DNA of 45,491 nucleotides. Source: Candidatus Desulfacyla euxinica. Lineage in GTDB: Bacteria > Desulfobacterota > DSM-4660 > Desulfatiglandales > Desulfatiglandaceae. Position numbers and translations under genes: made by a program. Below, in pieces: positions 1-8,752 of this stretch. The stretch spans positions 1 to 45,491 of the forward strand of contig JACNJD010000178.1 of NCBI GenBank assembly GCA_014382715.1, written 5' to 3'. Numbering within the stretch: position 1 is the first letter of the stretch; each line of letters begins with the position of its first letter. The notes under the pieces are model-generated. The model did not search any database, was not told the DNA's origin, and saw only the letters and a program-made list of their open reading frames with translations.

Positions 1-2
1 GG

Positions 3-1160
3 GCCCCCCATACCTATACTCAAGAAGACGTCCTTGAAATTAACTCCCACAGCGGGTACGCACTCCTTTCAAAAATTCTCGAGATCCTTTTGGCTCATGG
101 CGCAAGATTAGCCACCCCAGGAGAATTTACACATAGGGCATTTCTTAACGGCAGGATCGACCTGACTCAGGCTGAAGCAGTCATCGATATTATCAATTCC
201 CAGTCAGAAAGGGGGCTGTATTTGGCCTCACAGCAGGTCCAGGGCTCGTTTAAGGATGAGATCGAAGACTTGAGACAAAAGGCCATCCATATCCTTGCAC
301 AGGTAGAGGTAGCAATCGATTTTCCGGAAGAGGAACCTGATATGGTTTTCGGAGAGAAGGAAACAAGGGGAATAACCGAAGACCTGATAAAACCTATTGA
401 AGCCCTGATAAAGGCCCATGAAAGCAGGATCTGGGTAGATGGCATCAATACCGTCATTGCAGGCCGGGTCAATGCGGGCAAGTCAAGCCTTTTGAATCGC
501 CTTCTGAACGAACAACGAGCCATTGTGACCCCAATACCCGGAACTACGAGGGATATCATCGAATCCACCATAAATATTGAAGGAATACCACTCAGGCTCA
601 TGGATACTGCGGGCTTCCAGAAGGTGAATGATGAAGTGGAAAGGCTTGGAATCGACTTAACCAAACGGAAATTGAAGGAGTCAGACTTTGTATTAATTGT
701 CATTGACCAGAGCCGTCCCCTGGGTCAGGAAGATCTGGACATTATCCTTCAATCCAAAGGAAAGAAAGCTTTGATAGTTATAAATAAGATCGATCTGCCC
801 TCCAAACTCGGTCAGGGGGCAGACATCGAGGCGCTTTCTCTTTTCCCTTTGGTCAAGATTTCAGCCCTCACCGGCCAGGGGCTCGATCAACTGAAGAAGG
901 CGATGAAGGATTGCATCCTTGAAGGTCGGCTGGATACGACATCCTCTCACGCGGTCCCCAACATAAGGCATCGGCACGCCTTGAACCATGCGCTTCAGTT
1001 TTTCAAGGATGCGGAGCACAGAAAAGTGGAAGAGGCACCAATGGAAATTATAGCCGTAGAACTTAGAAGCGGGCTCGACGCCTTGGGAGAAATCACGGGA
1101 GAGACCACAGGTGAAGACGTCTTAGACAATATTTTCAGTCAATTTTGTTTGGGAAAGTGA
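3..1160 (+). CDS. mnmE: tRNA modification GTPase MnmE (5' truncated by window edge)
   Basis: MnmE works with MnmG to build the (carboxymethyl)aminomethyl group on wobble uridine U34 of several tRNAs. The reading frame is open from base 3, so the gene starts outside the window; the first visible residues belong to the N-terminal tetrahydrofolate-binding domain (EDVLEINSHSG, then PGEFTHRAFLNGRIDLTQAE). The helical domain is split by a G domain with P-loop GRVNAGKSS, switch motif GTTRD, DTAGF and the NKID specificity motif. The C-terminus is FCLGK, the family's FC(I/L)GK tail whose cysteine is needed for modification. The last 39 bases overlap the 3' end of thiD on the other strand. The TTG at base 90 is internal and not a start. 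Confidence 0.96.
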   Translation, partial: APHTYTQEDVLEINSHSGYALLSKILEILLAHGARLATPGEFTHRAFLNGRIDLTQAEAVIDIINSQSERGLYLASQQVQGSFKDEIEDLRQKAIHILAQVEVAIDFPEEEPDMVFGEKETRGITEDLIKPIEALIKAHESRIWVDGINTVIAGRVNAGKSSLLNRLLNEQRAIVTPIPGTTRDIIESTINIEGIPLRLMDTAGFQKVNDEVERLGIDLTKRKLKESDFVLIVIDQSRPLGQEDLDIILQSKGKKALIVINKIDLPSKLGQGADIEALSLFPLVKISALTGQGLDQLKKAMKDCILEGRLDTTSSHAVPNIRHRHALNHALQFFKDAEHRKVEEAPMEIIAVELRSGLDALGEITGETTGEDVLDNIFSQFCLGK

Positions 1161-1949
1161 TTGGGATTGAAGCAGGTAGGCATAATGGTTTGTGGGACCT
1201 TGCCCGGAGCCGAAATCCAGACCCGTGGCAATGGCCCGGGTAATGAATTGTTTGGCCTCCCCTACCGCCTCTGGCACGGTGAAACCCTGGGCCAAAAGGG
1301 TGACCAGGGCCGCCGAAAAGGTACACCCTGTTCCGTGGGTATTCCGGTTATTCAGACGAGGCGCATCAAAGGTATGAAAGGATTCCCCGTCAAAGAGCAC
1401 GTCCAATGCATCCCCCTTCAGGTGTCCCCCTTTGACCACCACAAACCTCGGGCCCAGTTGACGGATCCTCCTGGCCGCCTTTTTCATAGTATCAAGCCCC
1501 TCCACGGGAAATCCGCAGAGCTCAGATGCCTCGGGAAGATTGGGGGTTACCACGTGGGCCATTGGCAAGAGAACTTCCCTCATTGTGACCCGTGCATCTT
1601 TGGACAGAAGTGCGTCCCCGCTCTTTGCCACCATGACCGGGTCAACAACTAAGAGTTCAACCTTGTAACGTCTTAACTGCTCGACCACCGTCAGAACGAT
1701 TTCCGGGGTAGCGAGCATCCCTGTCTTCACCGCATCTGCCCCATAGTCGGAAAGAACCGACGTCATCTGCAGTTTGATGAAATCGATGGGTACGGGATGA
1801 ACCCCTTGCACACCTAATGTATTCTGGGCCGTTAGGGCGGTTATGGCGCTCATACCATAACTGCCCATCACGGTGATAGTCTTTAAGTCCGCCTGAATTC
1901 CCGCACCACCCCCGGAATCAGAACCGGCTATGGTCAAAATCCGCTTCAT
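1122..1949 (-). CDS. thiD: Hydroxymethylpyrimidine/phosphomethylpyrimidine kinase ThiD
   Basis: ThiD phosphorylates 4-amino-5-hydroxymethyl-2-methylpyrimidine (HMP) twice to give HMP-PP for thiamin synthesis. The 275-residue protein starts with the ribokinase-fold signature LTIAGSDSGGGAGIQADLKT and has the C-terminal anion-hole motif HGTGCTFSAA. Length is normal for single-domain ThiD. A GGAGG six bases before the ATG supports the start. It lies 52 bases downstream of the HMP transporter gene cytX on the same strand, so both are probably made from the transcript controlled by the TPP riboswitch at 3457-3544. Its 3' end overlaps mnmE tail to tail. Confidence 0.95.
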   Translation of the reverse strand: MKRILTIAGSDSGGGAGIQADLKTITVMGSYGMSAITALTAQNTLGVQGVHPVPIDFIKLQMTSVLSDYGADAVKTGMLATPEIVLTVVEQLRRYKVELLVVDPVMVAKSGDALLSKDARVTMREVLLPMAHVVTPNLPEASELCGFPVEGLDTMKKAARRIRQLGPRFVVVKGGHLKGDALDVLFDGESFHTFDAPRLNNRNTHGTGCTFSAALVTLLAQGFTVPEAVGEAKQFITRAIATGLDFGSGQGPTNHYAYLLQSQSLSQTKLTENIV

Positions 1950-2001
1950 AAAACACCTCCGATATTTCTAAGGCTTCCGACCGAACGTTGCACCTTGTTC
2001 T

Positions 2002-3306
2002 TTATTGATGGCCCCCGTTTTCATCCTTTTCAACCCCGGAAGAAAAACCGAATAGCTGCATAAGGATCAGATAAATTACTCCTGCAGCGACAAGGCTGGG
2101 GACTGACGAGCCCCAGGCGGTTTCGCTCTGCAGGAGGTGATAGAGTCCAAATCCTATCCCCCACGCCACAAACGCCCATGGGTTGAATCCGCCCAGGTAC
2201 CAATAAATGCCTTGTCGATCAAATCCAGCCTCGAAGTACCTCTGTCGTCTGAGGAAAAAATAGTCTGAAAGAACGACCCCAAACAGCGGACAGAACACCG
2301 AACCGACAAAGAGCAGAAAGCCCTCGTAAGCAGTGGCGGGAAACATCAATGCCAGCGCCGTTCCCAAAATACCGCATGCAACACTCCCACGTTTCCGGCC
2401 CATTTCAGGCCATATATTGAGGGCAGAAATGGCCGTCGAATATATGTCAAGGAAAGTAGTCGTGAAGGTAGAAAAGAGGACTATAATAATGGCGGGTACG
2501 GCAAGCCCCAGACCCACCATCAATTCCAGGACCATGCTGTCCGGTGTTGCCGATTGTGTGGCAAGTGCCGCAGCGAGGCCTATGGTATACATCCAGGAAC
2601 TAACGATGAAATAGCCTATCCATGTTCCCCAAAAGGCGGATCCCGTGCCTTTCCCGTATCGTGAATAATCACACACAAGGGGGAGCCAGGACATGGGCAT
2701 GGCAATGACGAGATCGAGGCCGATCATAAAGGGCATTCCACTTTTTACGGGAGCCTCCAGGAGACGGCTCAGACCGTACTCATGAAACACTACATAGCTC
2801 ATGAGACAGCAGAGCGCTATGAGGGCGGTTATGGCGATCCTGTGAAGCCATTTCCAATAGCGATGCCCAAGGAGCGCCCAAAGGGTGGTCGCGAATCCGG
2901 CGATGATGACCCAGCCCCGAAATCCAAATATGGGCAAAGGCCACACCCCCTGTGCAGCCTTACCCCCAATCCAAAGCATTACCCCGGTCCATCCGACAAG
3001 CTGAACGAGGTTGAGTACCGTGGCAAAATATGACCCTCGAATCCCAAAGGATGGTCTAATTGCCACCATTGAGGGGATGCCGGTTCTACTTCCTATGATT
3101 CCGCCAAAGGCCAAGGGCGTATTCCCTATGAGGTGCCCGATAAGGATCACCACGAGGCCTGTCACAAACCCTAACGGGATCAGGAGGCCCCCTGCCCAGA
3201 TCTCGGCGAGGGAAACAGCTGCCCCGGACCAGAGGAGAAAAAAATCCACCCCGGTCAAGTTTCGGCCCTCCTGTCCAACAGGTTTTATCCCGTTTCTCTC
3301 CTTCAT
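2002..3306 (-). CDS. cytX: NCS1-family hydroxymethylpyrimidine transporter CytX
   Basis: A 434-residue inner-membrane permease of the NCS1 (nucleobase:cation symporter-1) family with about 12 hydrophobic segments. The N-terminal part (LLWSGAAVSLAEIWAGG, then HLIGNTPLAFGGIIG) is typical of the family. The HMP (thiamin precursor) assignment rests mainly on context: it is the first gene after a TPP riboswitch and is followed by thiD, the kinase that uses HMP; CytX is the NCS1 branch found in such loci. The ATG is preceded by GGGGGAG with a six-base spacer. On sequence alone a cytosine or allantoin permease could not be excluded. Confidence 0.88.
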   Translation of the reverse strand: MKERNGIKPVGQEGRNLTGVDFFLLWSGAAVSLAEIWAGGLLIPLGFVTGLVVILIGHLIGNTPLAFGGIIGSRTGIPSMVAIRPSFGIRGSYFATVLNLVQLVGWTGVMLWIGGKAAQGVWPLPIFGFRGWVIIAGFATTLWALLGHRYWKWLHRIAITALIALCCLMSYVVFHEYGLSRLLEAPVKSGMPFMIGLDLVIAMPMSWLPLVCDYSRYGKGTGSAFWGTWIGYFIVSSWMYTIGLAAALATQSATPDSMVLELMVGLGLAVPAIIIVLFSTFTTTFLDIYSTAISALNIWPEMGRKRGSVACGILGTALALMFPATAYEGFLLFVGSVFCPLFGVVLSDYFFLRRQRYFEAGFDRQGIYWYLGGFNPWAFVAWGIGFGLYHLLQSETAWGSSVPSLVAAGVIYLILMQLFGFSSGVEKDENGGHQ

Positions 3307-3323
3307 ACGTACTCCCCCTTTCT

Positions 3324-3342
3324 AACGGCTTTGAAAGCCGTT
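3324..3342 (-). repeat. Perfect 9-bp inverted repeat next to the cytX ribosome-binding site
   Basis: AACGGCTTT and AAAGCCGTT flank a single central base. The element ends five bases upstream of the cytX Shine-Dalgarno sequence on the minus strand. As RNA the innermost pairs could not close on a one-base loop, but a shorter stem could form, or the site may be a DNA-binding palindrome. No function is shown. Confidence 0.5.
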
Positions 3343-3375
3343 GCGGGTTAGGTTCAGATCCCTATGGCATACGCC

Positions 3376-3410
3376 ATAAAAAAGCCGCTTCCCTCAAAGG
3401 AGAAAGCGGC
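3376..3410 (-). terminator. Rho-independent terminator of the TPP riboswitch
   Basis: On the minus strand GCCGCTT (3410-3404) pairs with AAGCGGC (3390-3384), extendable by G-U pairs, and is followed by six Ts (3383-3378). It lies between the TPP aptamer and cytX. Its 5' arm is also exactly complementary to the 3' strand of aptamer helix P1 (3457-3464), which gives a simple antiterminator: without TPP the two pair and transcription continues; with TPP bound, P1 holds its strand and the terminator forms. Confidence 0.88.
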
Positions 3411-3456
3411 TCTAAAAACTCAATAAACACGAATAACGCGTAAACTCGGTAATCGC

Positions 3457-3544
3457 GCCGCTTTCCTCCGCTGGTATTAGCCAGTTCAGGTTCTAAGGGT
3501 TGCAGGATATCGCTCCAGCTCTCAGAGAAACCACCCCTAGCGAC
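3457..3544 (-). promoter_or_regulatory. TPP (THI-element) riboswitch aptamer
   Basis: The minus strand has the conserved THI-box blocks in order: GGGGTG, CTGAGA, ACCCTTAGAACCTGA and CTGGCTAATACCAGCGGAGG. Helix P1 is GTCGCT (3544-3539) with AGCGGC (3462-3457). The downstream genes are an HMP transporter and thiD, and a terminator lies at 3376-3410, so binding of thiamin pyrophosphate should switch the unit off by early termination. Confidence 0.97.
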
Positions 3545-3551
3545 AATTTAT

Positions 3552-3581
3552 AAACTACCTTATTCCACTAAAAAATGTCAA
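3552..3581 (-). promoter_or_regulatory. Putative sigma-70 promoter for the TPP riboswitch-cytX-thiD transcript
   Basis: A perfect -35 TTGACA (3581-3576) is followed after 18 bases by a weak -10 TAGTTT (3557-3552), just upstream of the aptamer. The -10 keeps only the T-A...T positions of the consensus, so the exact hexamer is uncertain. Confidence 0.5.
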
Positions 3582-3608
3582 GGTATATTCCTGCCACACT
3601 GATTCCGC

Positions 3609-3636
3609 TTGCAAAATGGCATGATCAGCATATAAA
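3609..3636 (+). promoter_or_regulatory. Putative sigma-70 promoter for the RND efflux operon
   Basis: TTGCAA (3609-3614), a 16-base spacer and TATAAA (3631-3636) lie just before the adaptor gene, divergent from the cytX promoter. Transcription would begin only about 12 bases before the ATG at 3655, which favours a downstream start codon for that gene or another promoter. Confidence 0.4.
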
Positions 3637-3654
3637 AAGGGAAAACATTGGAGA

Positions 3655-5013
3655 ATGGAAACCGGTTTGGACAAAATGGCAGGGCATGACAAAATGGAAT
3701 CTCAAGGGGCATCAAAACCTCGAATATGGTTAAGGGTAGCTAGAATAGCGGTTGTCATCATCATTTCCCTGCTGGTAGGGGCGATTCTTGTCAAAACCCG
3801 TCCAAAGCCTCAGCAGAAGACAGTGAATAAACTGGGTCCACTGGTTGATGTGATCCAGATCCAGAAGACTTCTCCCAACATGATCATTGAGGTTTACGGC
3901 ACTGTACGATCCGGGGAGAGGTTAATCCTCACTGCTGAAATCAGCGGGAGTATCATTGAGATGTCTCCTGATTTTGAAGAAGGGGTCTATTTTCCAAAAG
4001 GGTCTTTTTTAATACGCATTGATCCACGTAATTATTCCCTCCGCGTGGAAAAACTCCAAACAGAGATCCATAGCTTGCAGGCAGAATTGGCCCGTGTAGC
4101 CCAGGAGAAAAAAAATCTCCAGGCCACGTTGAAAATTGCTGAAGAAGAATTGGATCTGTCCAAGACCGAGTTCGACCGGCAGTTGGCTTTGGCCAAGAGA
4201 AAAGTGGTTTCCCAGAACGAGCTGGATCGGGCCCGGAAAATCTGGCTGACAACCCGCCTGAAGACCCAGGACATACAAAACTCCCTCCAACTCCAGAAAT
4301 TCCGCGTAGATCTCTTAAAGGCTCAGCAACAGTCTGTTCGAGTGCAACTCAAAGAAGCTAAACTGGCCTTGGAGCGGACAGAGATCAGGGCGCCATTCAA
4401 CTGCCGGATCGCTAAGAAAATAACCGAAACAGGCCAGTATGTGATGGCAGGGACACCTTTGGCGGAAATATACAATGTGGGGATCATGGAAGTGGAGGTG
4501 CGTATCCCCCCCAGCGAGGCCATATGGCTCAATTTTGGTACAGGAGGGGTCATGGACCCAAAGGGAGGGGACCCTGTCAAGGCCAAAATCATCTTTAAAA
4601 CACCCTTTCAGGAGCTTTCATGGGATGGATTTGTATCGAGAGTCAAAGGCCAGATGGAGGAACAAACCCGCACATTACCCCTTGTGGTTGAGGTGAAAAA
4701 CGGTCATCCCTCCCAGGACCGCCCAATTCTTCCGGGAATGTTTGTCATGGTGGAGATTGTGGGCAAAAAGATAGATGATCTCTTTCTTTTACCGAGGGAA
4801 GCGGTTCGGGAAAACAGCAGCATCTATGTGGTAGGCAGTGGCAAGATAGAGGTGAGGCCAGTGGAAATCCTCCGTCGTTCGGGGGATCAGATCTACATTA
4901 AAAAAGGGGGTTCCCAAGGTGAAAAAGTGGTTACACGGTTTCCAGGGGTGCTTTCCGAAGGGATGACAGTACGTGTCAGACAAGTCCCTTTTGAAAAGGA
5001 GACCCCTAAATGA
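3655..5013 (+). CDS. HlyD/MFP-family periplasmic adaptor of an RND efflux pump
   Basis: A 452-residue membrane-fusion protein linking an inner-membrane RND pump to an outer-membrane channel. Residues about 25-44 (ARIAVVIIISLLVGAILV) form an N-terminal membrane anchor. A lipoyl-like half-motif (VYGTVRSGERLILTAEISG) is followed by a long alpha-helical coiled-coil hairpin (about 125-235) and the second lipoyl half (LERTEIRAPFNCRIAKK), then beta-barrel and membrane-proximal regions. Its stop overlaps the ATG of the pump gene (ATGA), implying translational coupling. The start is uncertain: a GGAG abuts the ATG at 3655 too closely, and ATGs at 3676 and 3691 are possible. No TolC-like outer-membrane gene is in the window. 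Confidence 0.9.
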   Translation: METGLDKMAGHDKMESQGASKPRIWLRVARIAVVIIISLLVGAILVKTRPKPQQKTVNKLGPLVDVIQIQKTSPNMIIEVYGTVRSGERLILTAEISGSIIEMSPDFEEGVYFPKGSFLIRIDPRNYSLRVEKLQTEIHSLQAELARVAQEKKNLQATLKIAEEELDLSKTEFDRQLALAKRKVVSQNELDRARKIWLTTRLKTQDIQNSLQLQKFRVDLLKAQQQSVRVQLKEAKLALERTEIRAPFNCRIAKKITETGQYVMAGTPLAEIYNVGIMEVEVRIPPSEAIWLNFGTGGVMDPKGGDPVKAKIIFKTPFQELSWDGFVSRVKGQMEEQTRTLPLVVEVKNGHPSQDRPILPGMFVMVEIVGKKIDDLFLLPREAVRENSSIYVVGSGKIEVRPVEILRRSGDQIYIKKGGSQGEKVVTRFPGVLSEGMTVRVRQVPFEKETPK

Positions 5014-8000
5014 AATCAATAGCCCGGTGGTCCGTTGAACATAGAGTCACGGTAAACCTCCTGATGGTGTTCATCATAATCGTTGGAGTGATGAGCCTCA
5101 CGAGGATGAGGCGGGAGGTCTTCCCTTATTTCACCCTGGATATGGTCTCTGTTCTAGTCCTTTATCCGGGTGCAAGTCCGGAAGAAATTGAAGAGGGTAT
5201 CGTTCTTAAAGTCGAGGAGAAAGTAAAATCGGTTCAGGGGATAAATAGAATTATCTCCTCAGCTCAGGAAGGGGTTGGGAAGGTAATCTTGGAACTGAAA
5301 GAAGACGTGGAAGATGTCCAGAAGGTGGTGGATGAGGTCAAGACCCTGGTTGATACTATTGATACATTCCCCGAAGATGCTGAAACCCCGCTCATCCAGG
5401 AGATTACAATCAGAGATGAGGCCATTAACATTGCCGTTTACGGTGATGTTTCCGAAAGGAATCTGCGCCGGAGCGCTGAAAAGATAAGGGATGATCTCCT
5501 GAGTCTCAAGGAGATCTCCCAGGTGAATCTTACCGGTGTCCGGGACTATGAGATATCGGTTGAAATCTCTGAGAACAACCTGAGACGCTACGGTCTGACC
5601 TTTGACCAGGTAACCGCCGCTTTGAAGAGCGGCAGCCTTGATCTACCGGGTGGAGGGATCAAAACGGCCGGTGGAGATATCCTCATTCGTGCCAAGGGCC
5701 AGCGGTATACGGGCCGGGAGTTTGAGGAGATCCCCCTGATTACCCTGCCTGATGGCACAATGGTTCGTGTAGGTGATGTGGCTCATGTGCTTGACGCATT
5801 TAAGGACACAGACCAGAAGGGCCGTTTCAATGGCAAACCAGCGGCCCTGGTTCAGGTGAGGAAAACACGGGATGAGGATATGATACATATTTCCCGGGCC
5901 GTCCACACCTATATCCAGGAAAATGAACATGCACTCCCACCGGGAATCCGCATGGCAGCCTGGGCAGATCTCTCACTGTTAGTTCAAGATCGCATCGACC
6001 TCCTTTCACGAAACGGAACTCAGGGGATCATTCTGGTATTCATCAGTTTAGCGCTTTTCCTCCGGATAGGCCTTGCCTTCTGGGTCTCTCTCGGCATTCC
6101 CATCTCTTTCATGGGCGCCTTTTGTGTGCTTTACTGGTTAGGATCCACCATCAACATGATTTCGCTCTTTGCCTTTATTATGACCTTGGGGATTCTGGTG
6201 GATGATGCCATCATAGTGGGGGAAAACATCTATGCCCATTACGAAAGGGGTGAGCCTCCCCTGAAGGCTGTTATTGACGGTATGGCTGAGGTGGGCAGCC
6301 CCGTACTCATGGCCGTAAGCACCACTGTGGTGGCCTTTATGCCGCTCCTCTATATCAGCGGGATCATGGGAAAGTTCATCAAGATCCTTCCCACAGCGGT
6401 CATTATAATACTCGTGTTTTCATTATTTGAGGCCTTTTTCATTTTGCCGGCCCATCTGGCTCACAGCCTGGAAAAAGATCAACTTAATACCAGGCGTAAG
6501 AAAAGGCTTAATACCCGTCTGTTAGATAGTATCCATCAGGGTATGCAGTACACCATCAAACACATTTACGCCCCGATCCTGACATGGTCACTCAAAAATC
6601 GATATTTCACCCTTGCCCTGGCAAGTGGAGTGTTTGTTATGGTTTTAGGTCTGGTAGCAGGGCAACATGTCCCCTTTGTTCTGTTTCCAAAGACAGACAG
6701 TAATTATTTACAGGCCCAAATCAGTTTTCCCCTTGGCACACCCGCAACCATAACCGAGGCCTCCATAAAGAAGATCGAACAGGCCGCTTCCCGGCTGAAC
6801 AGGGAATTCTCTCAGACCAGAACAGACGGCAAAGATATTGTTCTTTATTCCTTCGGCCTTGTGGGGACCATTGCCAGTCAGGGATTTGAAGGAGCAGAAA
6901 TTGGGGGCCATGCCGGCCAGGTCTTTTTGGAACTTCTTCCTGCAGAGGAACGGTCTGAGACAGCACTCCAGGTGGTCAACCGCTGGAGGGACCTGGTGGA
7001 CGAAATTCCTGGCGCTGAGAAACTCTCTTTTTCCTCCTTAGGAGGGCACCCCGGGGGAAACCCCATTGAAATTCAGCTCATAGGAAATAACTTCGAAGAG
7101 CTCAAAAGGGCCGCCGAAGAACTCAAGGCTAAAATCGCCCAGTACCAGGGGACCTTTGATATCACAGACAACTTCAGACCGGGCAAGACAGAGATTAAAC
7201 TCAAGGCCAAAGCAACGGCATATCCTTTAGGGATCACCTTAGCGGACCTGGCACGGCAGGTCAGACAGGCATTCTACGGGGATGAGGCGGTGCGGATCCA
7301 GCGTGGCAGGGATGATGTTAAGGTGATGGTCCGGTATTCTGAACCTGAGCGACGGACCTTGGGCACCATTGAAGAGATGCGAATACGCACACCTAAGGGA
7401 GATGAAATCCCGTTTTCAGAGGTGGCTGATGTCATCTACGGACGGGGATATTCGGTGATCAATCGCATCGATCGTCACCGTCAGATTACGGTAGTGTCAG
7501 ATCTTGATGAGAGTGTTGCCAATGCAGAACAGATCATTGAAGACCTGGGCAGGAATTTTCTTCCCGGCTTTGTCAAACGCTATCCAGACATCAGATATGG
7601 CTTTGAAGGACAGAAGAAGCGCAGCAATGAATCGGTAAGCAGTCTGTTCAGGGGGTTCGGCATTGCTATCTTAGGCATCTACCTCCTCCTTGCAACCCAG
7701 CTCCGTTCCTATGTTCAACCCATCGTTATCCTGGTGGCCTTGCCATTTGGAATGGTGGGCGCAGTCCTGGGACATCTCGTGATGGGATTGTCCCTTACCC
7801 TTCTAAGTCTGTTCGGCATCGTGGCCCTTTCAGGAATTGTCGTAAATGATTCCATTATCCTGCTGGATTTTATCAACCGCGCCATCCGAAACGGCACACC
7901 AATCATGCAGGCAGTTGAGCAATCAGGAAAGGCCAGATTCCGTGCTGTGGTCCTCACATCACTGACCACCATTGCCGGTCTTCTTCCCCTTCTTCTGGAG

Positions 8001-8195
8001 CGGAGCTTTCAGGCACAGTTTCTTATCCCCATGGCCGTGAGCATCACTTTTGGGCTCATGGTGGCTACCGTCTTGACACTCCTCTTTGTACCAACGCTCT
8101 ATCTGATTGTGACAGAAGGGACTGCCTTCTTAGGCCCGTTTTTTGGTTTGAAACCAAGAGAATCGGTTCCCTCAATCTCTGGTAATCCTACATAA
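5010..8195 (+). CDS. RND-family efflux transporter permease (AcrB/MexB-like)
   Basis: A 1061-residue proton-driven inner-membrane exporter. It has the RND layout: TM1 near residues 15-30, a large periplasmic domain beginning REVFPYFTLDMVSV and YPGASPEEIEE, six TM segments from about 338, a second periplasmic loop, and a final TM block. The proton-relay aspartates of TM4 are present in TLGILVDDAIIVGENI (D398, D399). AGGAG eight bases upstream of the ATG, inside the adaptor gene, supports the start. Substrate cannot be read from sequence; the non-classical N-terminus (KSIARWSVEHRVTVNLLM) puts it outside the well-studied AcrB group. A short spacer separates it from the phosphatase fragment at 8282. 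Confidence 0.94.
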   Translation: MKSIARWSVEHRVTVNLLMVFIIIVGVMSLTRMRREVFPYFTLDMVSVLVLYPGASPEEIEEGIVLKVEEKVKSVQGINRIISSAQEGVGKVILELKEDVEDVQKVVDEVKTLVDTIDTFPEDAETPLIQEITIRDEAINIAVYGDVSERNLRRSAEKIRDDLLSLKEISQVNLTGVRDYEISVEISENNLRRYGLTFDQVTAALKSGSLDLPGGGIKTAGGDILIRAKGQRYTGREFEEIPLITLPDGTMVRVGDVAHVLDAFKDTDQKGRFNGKPAALVQVRKTRDEDMIHISRAVHTYIQENEHALPPGIRMAAWADLSLLVQDRIDLLSRNGTQGIILVFISLALFLRIGLAFWVSLGIPISFMGAFCVLYWLGSTINMISLFAFIMTLGILVDDAIIVGENIYAHYERGEPPLKAVIDGMAEVGSPVLMAVSTTVVAFMPLLYISGIMGKFIKILPTAVIIILVFSLFEAFFILPAHLAHSLEKDQLNTRRKKRLNTRLLDSIHQGMQYTIKHIYAPILTWSLKNRYFTLALASGVFVMVLGLVAGQHVPFVLFPKTDSNYLQAQISFPLGTPATITEASIKKIEQAASRLNREFSQTRTDGKDIVLYSFGLVGTIASQGFEGAEIGGHAGQVFLELLPAEERSETALQVVNRWRDLVDEIPGAEKLSFSSLGGHPGGNPIEIQLIGNNFEELKRAAEELKAKIAQYQGTFDITDNFRPGKTEIKLKAKATAYPLGITLADLARQVRQAFYGDEAVRIQRGRDDVKVMVRYSEPERRTLGTIEEMRIRTPKGDEIPFSEVADVIYGRGYSVINRIDRHRQITVVSDLDESVANAEQIIEDLGRNFLPGFVKRYPDIRYGFEGQKKRSNESVSSLFRGFGIAILGIYLLLATQLRSYVQPIVILVALPFGMVGAVLGHLVMGLSLTLLSLFGIVALSGIVVNDSIILLDFINRAIRNGTPIMQAVEQSGKARFRAVVLTSLTTIAGLLPLLLERSFQAQFLIPMAVSITFGLMVATVLTLLFVPTLYLIVTEGTAFLGPFFGLKPRESVPSISGNPT

Positions 8196-8233
8196 ATCTA
8201 GCAATGAGGATGTCGGCCTTCTCGGGTTCCAAA

Positions 8234-8689
8234 TCTTCCATTTTATTTCTGAAAACAATCCAAATCTAAAGGAGACGATTTATGGACCCCATTTTGGATT
8301 GGGGCGTAGGGATAGTGCTCTGGTTTCAGATGTCCAGCCCTTCATTAGATCTGCCCTTTAGAATCATAACCTTTATGGGAAATGAGGGATTTTTCATCCT
8401 TGTCCTGCCATTCATATACTGGTGCGTGGACCGGCGTACCGGCGTCAGGTTGTCCATTCTTTTTCTTTTCTCTGCCTATATTAACTCGGCAGCAAAGGTT
8501 TTTGCCAGTCAGCCCAGACCTTTCCAGTATGATGCCCGGGTAAAACAGATTGTCAATGCCGGCGGCGGCGGATTGCCAAGCGGCCACACGCAGAGCGCCC
8601 TTGTCTTCTGGGGTTACTTTGCGTCATGTTTCAAACGACCATTATTATGGGTAATTGCCGGTTTGCTAATCATATTAATTCCTCTTTCA
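8234..8689 (+). repeat. Left copy of a 456-bp direct repeat flanking the sugar island
   Basis: Matches 21473-21928 at 451 of 456 positions by eye, offset 13239 bases. It begins 48 bases before the PAP2 start codon, includes the ribosome-binding site, and ends exactly at codon 136. All five mismatches lie in the last 72 bases (8618, 8668, 8669, 8671, 8675). Outside these limits the two loci are unrelated. Confidence 0.97.
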
Positions 8690-8752
8690 TGGTATGGGGG
8701 ACATGGGTGCAGGCAGTGCTTGACAATTGACTCAGGTCATGAAAGTCTGTGA
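8282..8752 (+). pseudogene. Truncated PAP2-family phosphatase (left repeat copy)
   Basis: The first 136 codons match the intact PAP2 gene at 21521 except for F/L at residue 112 and a few changes near residues 129-131. After Ser136 the frame runs into unrelated DNA and ends after 20 more residues. It keeps the K-x6-RP motif and PSGH but loses the SR-x5-H motif, whose histidine is the nucleophile in PAP2 phosphatases, and the later membrane segments. It is therefore almost certainly inactive. It still sits behind the RND operon where the ancestral gene would have been. Confidence 0.93.

Noticed and set aside
8188-8241. 17-codon minus-strand frame at the left repeat edge (MEDLEPEKADILIARFM)
   Set aside because: It lies over the 3' end of the RND pump gene and is most likely chance.
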